The notes under the pieces are model-generated. The model was not told the DNA's origin and made no database searches. It was given only the letters and a program-made list of their open reading frames with translations. Below, one piece after another: positions 33,950-36,398 of a stretch of DNA of 36,398 bases. Source of the DNA: Deltaproteobacteria bacterium (lineage in GTDB: Bacteria > Desulfobacterota > Desulfobacteria > Desulfobacterales > JAUWMJ01); the NCBI GenBank assembly GCA_030638575.1, contig DAOWEJ010000098.1, positions 1-36,398 of the forward strand. The letters run 5' to 3'. A program made the translations under genes and the position numbers. Numbering within the stretch: position 1 is the first letter of the stretch; each line of letters begins with the position of its first letter.

Positions 33950-33981
33950 CAGGTTCGTTCAGGGAACCTGTGGAATTTTTT
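33950..33981 (+). terminator. Probable intrinsic terminator after glnS
   Basis: CAGGTTC (33950-33956) pairs with GAACCTG (33964-33970) around a 7-base loop. Five bases later a run of six T follows (33976-33981). This fits a rho-independent terminator for glnS or a leader upstream of the regulator. Confidence 0.65.
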
Positions 33982-34084
33982 AATCACCGTGTTTCCCCCA
34001 TGCCTACCAGTCCTATCCTGCTAAATTTAGATTAGTATCAAAAGATTAAAACACTTTTTTTCTTGACGGGCTGTTTATTTCAAT

Positions 34085-34119
34085 ATTCGTTCATTTCGTT
34101 CATTTCGTTCATTTCGTTC
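34085..34119. repeat. Nine-base tandem repeat upstream of the response regulator
   Basis: ATTTCGTTC occurs three times in direct tandem (34093-34119), preceded by one shortened unit ATTCGTTC (34085-34092). It lies about 18-50 bases before the ribosome-binding site of the regulator gene, a position where an operator would act. Confidence 0.75.
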
Positions 34120-34136
34120 AAACATGTATTTAACAT

Positions 34137-34143
34137 GGAGGTG
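34137..34143 (+). promoter_or_regulatory. Ribosome-binding site supporting a TTG start
   Basis: GGAGGTG lies 7 bases before the TTG at 34151. The overlapping ATG at 34135 reads into a stop after 17 codons in another frame, so TTG is the likely start. Confidence 0.75.
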
Positions 34144-34150
34144 TCTGTAA

Positions 34151-34720
34151 TTGAACAAAAATATATTCAGCATACCCCAGGCCGCTGAGTATTGCTCCCT
34201 GAGCAGGGGAACTGTCTGGAAGTATGTAAAGTCCGGAGAACTGAAGGCATCGCTTACGCCTGGAAGGCAGTATAGGATACTTAATAAAGATCTCGAACTC
34301 TTTATGCGTGAGAAAGGGATGTATCCTTTTGCGAAATATCAGCCTGCACAAAATAAAATCCTCATTGTAGATGATGATCCTCACATTCAGAAATGGCTCA
34401 CCAAAATGCTGTCAGCTTACAAGTACAAAACAGAGGTGGCATCAGACGGGTTTGAGGTCGGAGTCAAGGTCACGGAATTTAAGCCTAGCCTTATAATCCT
34501 GGATCTGTTCATGCCTGGGATGAATGGCTTTGAGGTATGCAAACGAATAAAGAAAAATCCACTATCCTCTCAAATAAAAATACTGGCCGTTACTGGTTAT
34601 GATACTAAAGAGAACAAAGATCGCATCCTGGAGGCAGGAGCCGATGGTTATACAGTAAAGCCTTTTGTGAAGGATGAGTTTCTCCAACAGATAGAAGACC
34701 TTTTGAATAACAAGAAATAG
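34151..34720 (+). CDS. Response regulator with N-terminal excisionase/MerR-like HTH and receiver domain, 189 aa
   Basis: This is a short transcriptional response regulator with inverted domain order. Residues of about 4-55 are a helix-turn-helix of the excisionase/MerR type (FSIPQAAEYCSLSRGTVWKYVKSGEL then PGRQYRI). A linker is followed by a complete receiver domain, about 68-187. The acidic patch is DDD, the phospho-acceptor is Asp118 (ILDLFMPG), and the conserved Thr (AVTGY) and Lys (VKPF) are present. The TTG start is supported by GGAGGTG. It is followed 233 bases later by a membrane sensor gene on the same strand, which is the natural partner candidate. The gap 34721-34953 contains only a weak inverted pair (TAACTCA ... 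TGAGTTA). Confidence 0.85.
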   Translation: MNKNIFSIPQAAEYCSLSRGTVWKYVKSGELKASLTPGRQYRILNKDLELFMREKGMYPFAKYQPAQNKILIVDDDPHIQKWLTKMLSAYKYKTEVASDGFEVGVKVTEFKPSLIILDLFMPGMNGFEVCKRIKKNPLSSQIKILAVTGYDTKENKDRILEAGADGYTVKPFVKDEFLQQIEDLLNNKK

Positions 34721-34953
34721 GGCTGTATGGGGACTTTCGCAACTTTTAAACTTAGTTCGTAAGGTCGGATCGAAAGTTAATAACTCAAGTTTCGCACCTG
34801 ACTCTGCTCTGAGTTACCTGCTCACCATGTTACGCTATGTCCGTTTCTGGCTCGTTTTCATTGATGGATACCTTTTGTATGCTTGAATACTCCAAAATTC
34901 CAGTATGATGCAAGTATCATTGACTTTAATATCGATGCAATTGGGAGAAAATC

Positions 34954-36398
34954 ATGATGAGAAATAAGGTAATGTATGGGGCTGAACTTAGATGGGCTCC
35001 TCGGATGTATTTCAAAAGTATATTCCAGTATCTTTTCCCAATATTTTTGTTTTCCTACATCATATTCATGGCTACATGGGATGTAGTGGCTAAGAACCTG
35101 GAGAAACCTGAAGAGAGACTCCACCAAGTGGCCCTACAATTGCCATGGCTGCATCAATTTCAGTTTGCAGGATATTATGCTGCTGTAGAAAAAGGATTTT
35201 ACAGGAATGCTGGTTTTCAAGTCACTATAGCAGAAGGGCGGCCAGGAATAACACCGGTCGAAGAGGTTGTTTCTGATCGGGTGAACTACGGTGTGGCAAG
35301 GTCCGAAATCCTTCTCCATCGCTTGCATGGAAACCCCGTAGTCGTGCTTGCGGCTATCATGCAACACTCAGCTATTATTTTTCTCACAAAAAAGGAAACT
35401 GATATTAACTCCCCACAGGACATGATTGGGCATCGGGTTATGATGCTCAAAGGCGATGACGCTGCAGAATATATTGCCATGTTCCACAGTGAAGGGGTTT
35501 CATTGGAACAGATAAAAGTGATCCCCAGCAACTTCGACATCAATGATCTGATAGAAGGAAAAGTAGATGTCTTTAACGCGTATTCAACGAACGAGCCATA
35601 TTATCTTGAAGCTAAGAATATCCCAACGACAATCATCAGACCAATTAACTATGGGATCGATTTTTATGGGGATTGCTTGTTTACATCAGAGCGAGAGCTC
35701 AAAAGAAATCCAGACCAGGTCAAGGCATTCCGTGAAGCCTCCCTGCGCGGCTGGCAATATGCGATGGCACATCCTGAAGAAATTATTAATATCATTCTAA
35801 CCAAATATGGAGTTAAGAAAACGCGAGAACATCTCAGTTTTGAAGCCAATGCCCTACGCGAATTAATACTTCCTGATATAATCCAAATAGGTCATATGAA
35901 TCCGGGACGCTGGCATCATATGGCAAACACTTATGTTGAACTTGGAATGGCTGACTCTGATTACTCCCTTAAGGGTTTTATATACGATCCCAACCCCAAG
36001 CCTGACTATACATGGATACGATGGGCATTTGGAGTGACAGTTTTCTTATGTCTTTTGATCGGTTTGAGTGCGATTGTTCTTTTTTTATTTAACAGAAGGC
36101 TTCAGGTTGAGGTTCGGCAGCGCAAGCAGGCGCAACAGACGATTATAGAGAGTGAACAAAAAACCAAACAATATCTTGATGTTGCCGGAGTAATAATTTT
36201 GGCCTTAGACACGGATGGGAATATAAGCCTAATCAACGAACGCGGCCTAAAAGTCCTTGGTTATCGGCGGGAAGAGCTCCTCGGGAAAAACTGGTTCACG
36301 ACCTGCCTACCAGATAGACTTCGGGGAGAGTTTGTAGCTGTTTATCGTCAGCTGATGAGGGGTGAAATAAAACCGGTAGAATACCACGAAAATCAGAT
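34954..36398 (+). CDS. NMT1-type sensor protein with PAS domain, truncated by window end (481 codons seen)
   Basis: This is the start of a membrane sensor, probably a kinase or cyclase, that continues beyond the window. The ATG at 34954 follows GGGAGA. Residues of about 22-42 form a transmembrane segment (YLFPIFLFSYIIFMATW). Residues of about 55-300 resemble the NMT1/THI5 periplasmic-binding fold (LPWLHQFQFAGYYAAVEKGFYRNAGF, then PINYGIDFYGDCLFTSE). A second transmembrane helix lies at about 350-372 (FGVTVFLCLLIGLSAIVLF). A helical linker is followed by a PAS domain from about 395 (VIILALDTDGNISLINERG ... LGYRREELLGKNW). The ligand of such sensors is often a pyrimidine or a sulfonate-like compound, but nothing here decides it. 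The output domain is not visible. It pairs in context with the regulator at 34151. Confidence 0.82.
   Translation, partial: MMRNKVMYGAELRWAPRMYFKSIFQYLFPIFLFSYIIFMATWDVVAKNLEKPEERLHQVALQLPWLHQFQFAGYYAAVEKGFYRNAGFQVTIAEGRPGITPVEEVVSDRVNYGVARSEILLHRLHGNPVVVLAAIMQHSAIIFLTKKETDINSPQDMIGHRVMMLKGDDAAEYIAMFHSEGVSLEQIKVIPSNFDINDLIEGKVDVFNAYSTNEPYYLEAKNIPTTIIRPINYGIDFYGDCLFTSERELKRNPDQVKAFREASLRGWQYAMAHPEEIINIILTKYGVKKTREHLSFEANALRELILPDIIQIGHMNPGRWHHMANTYVELGMADSDYSLKGFIYDPNPKPDYTWIRWAFGVTVFLCLLIGLSAIVLFLFNRRLQVEVRQRKQAQQTIIESEQKTKQYLDVAGVIILALDTDGNISLINERGLKVLGYRREELLGKNWFTTCLPDRLRGEFVAVYRQLMRGEIKPVEYHENQ

Larger units (their letters stand above)
33803..34150. other. Gene-free stretch between glnS and the response regulator
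   Basis: This 348-base region contains no credible reading frame. It holds the stem-loop at 33950-33981, a possible purine/pyrimidine pairing (AAAAGGGGGAAA near 33860 against TTTCCCCC near 33992), and the nine-base repeat at 34085-34119. A TTGACG hexamer at 34063-34068 could be a -35 element, but no good -10 follows at normal spacing. Confidence 0.6.

Overview
The window looks like chromosome from a Gram-negative anaerobe, most likely a sulfate-reducing Desulfobacterota of the Desulfobacterales type. This is inference. It rests on a lactate-oxidation set (lutA, lutB, lutC), a branched-chain amino acid ABC importer, several large hybrid sensor kinases, GlnRS, several DUF-family envelope proteins (DUF2914, DUF4846, DUF6125) and intergenic space filled with short palindromic repeats. 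No tRNA, rRNA, CRISPR array, phage gene or full insertion sequence was found.

Left part (1-9.8 kb). Four minus-strand genes encode the EF-P lysyl-transferase EpmA, an OmpA-type lipoprotein, a histone-deacetylase-family amidohydrolase with a C-terminal Cys4 tail, and a hydantoinase/oxoprolinase-type ATPase. They are followed by a plus-strand pair: a divergent glutamine-synthetase-family enzyme and a KamA-family radical SAM aminomutase. A minus-strand DUF2914 protein follows. Three gaps of about 200-250 bp in this part carry the same array of tiny hairpins, always in the orientation of transcription.

Middle part (10-20 kb). This holds a DUF4846 protein (minus), a plus-strand transglutaminase/ABC ATPase/ABC permease operon, a long Cache-HAMP-PAS-PAS-kinase-receiver protein (minus), and a small DUF6125-like protein (plus).

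Right part (20-36.4 kb). A complete minus-strand liv operon (binding protein, livH, livM, livG, livF) is followed by lutABC (minus). Next to lutA lies a hybrid kinase whose sensor resembles an ABC substrate-binding protein. Then come glnS (plus), a response regulator that begins with a DNA-binding domain, and the start of an NMT1-type sensor protein cut by the window end.

The most striking non-gene content is the repeat landscape. At least six short palindromic families (called R, A, B, C, D and F here) fill nearly every intergenic gap. Some are nested and some reduced to their fused ends, and they create false N-terminal extensions on several reading frames. A separate inverted-repeat element of about 345 bp (E) abuts the end of livF, and its two arms can encode the same peptide from opposite strands. 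The best biochemical lead is the GS-like/KamA-like pair, in which both enzymes appear to have lost residues that recognise their classical substrates. All alignments were done by eye against remembered sequences, and no database was consulted.
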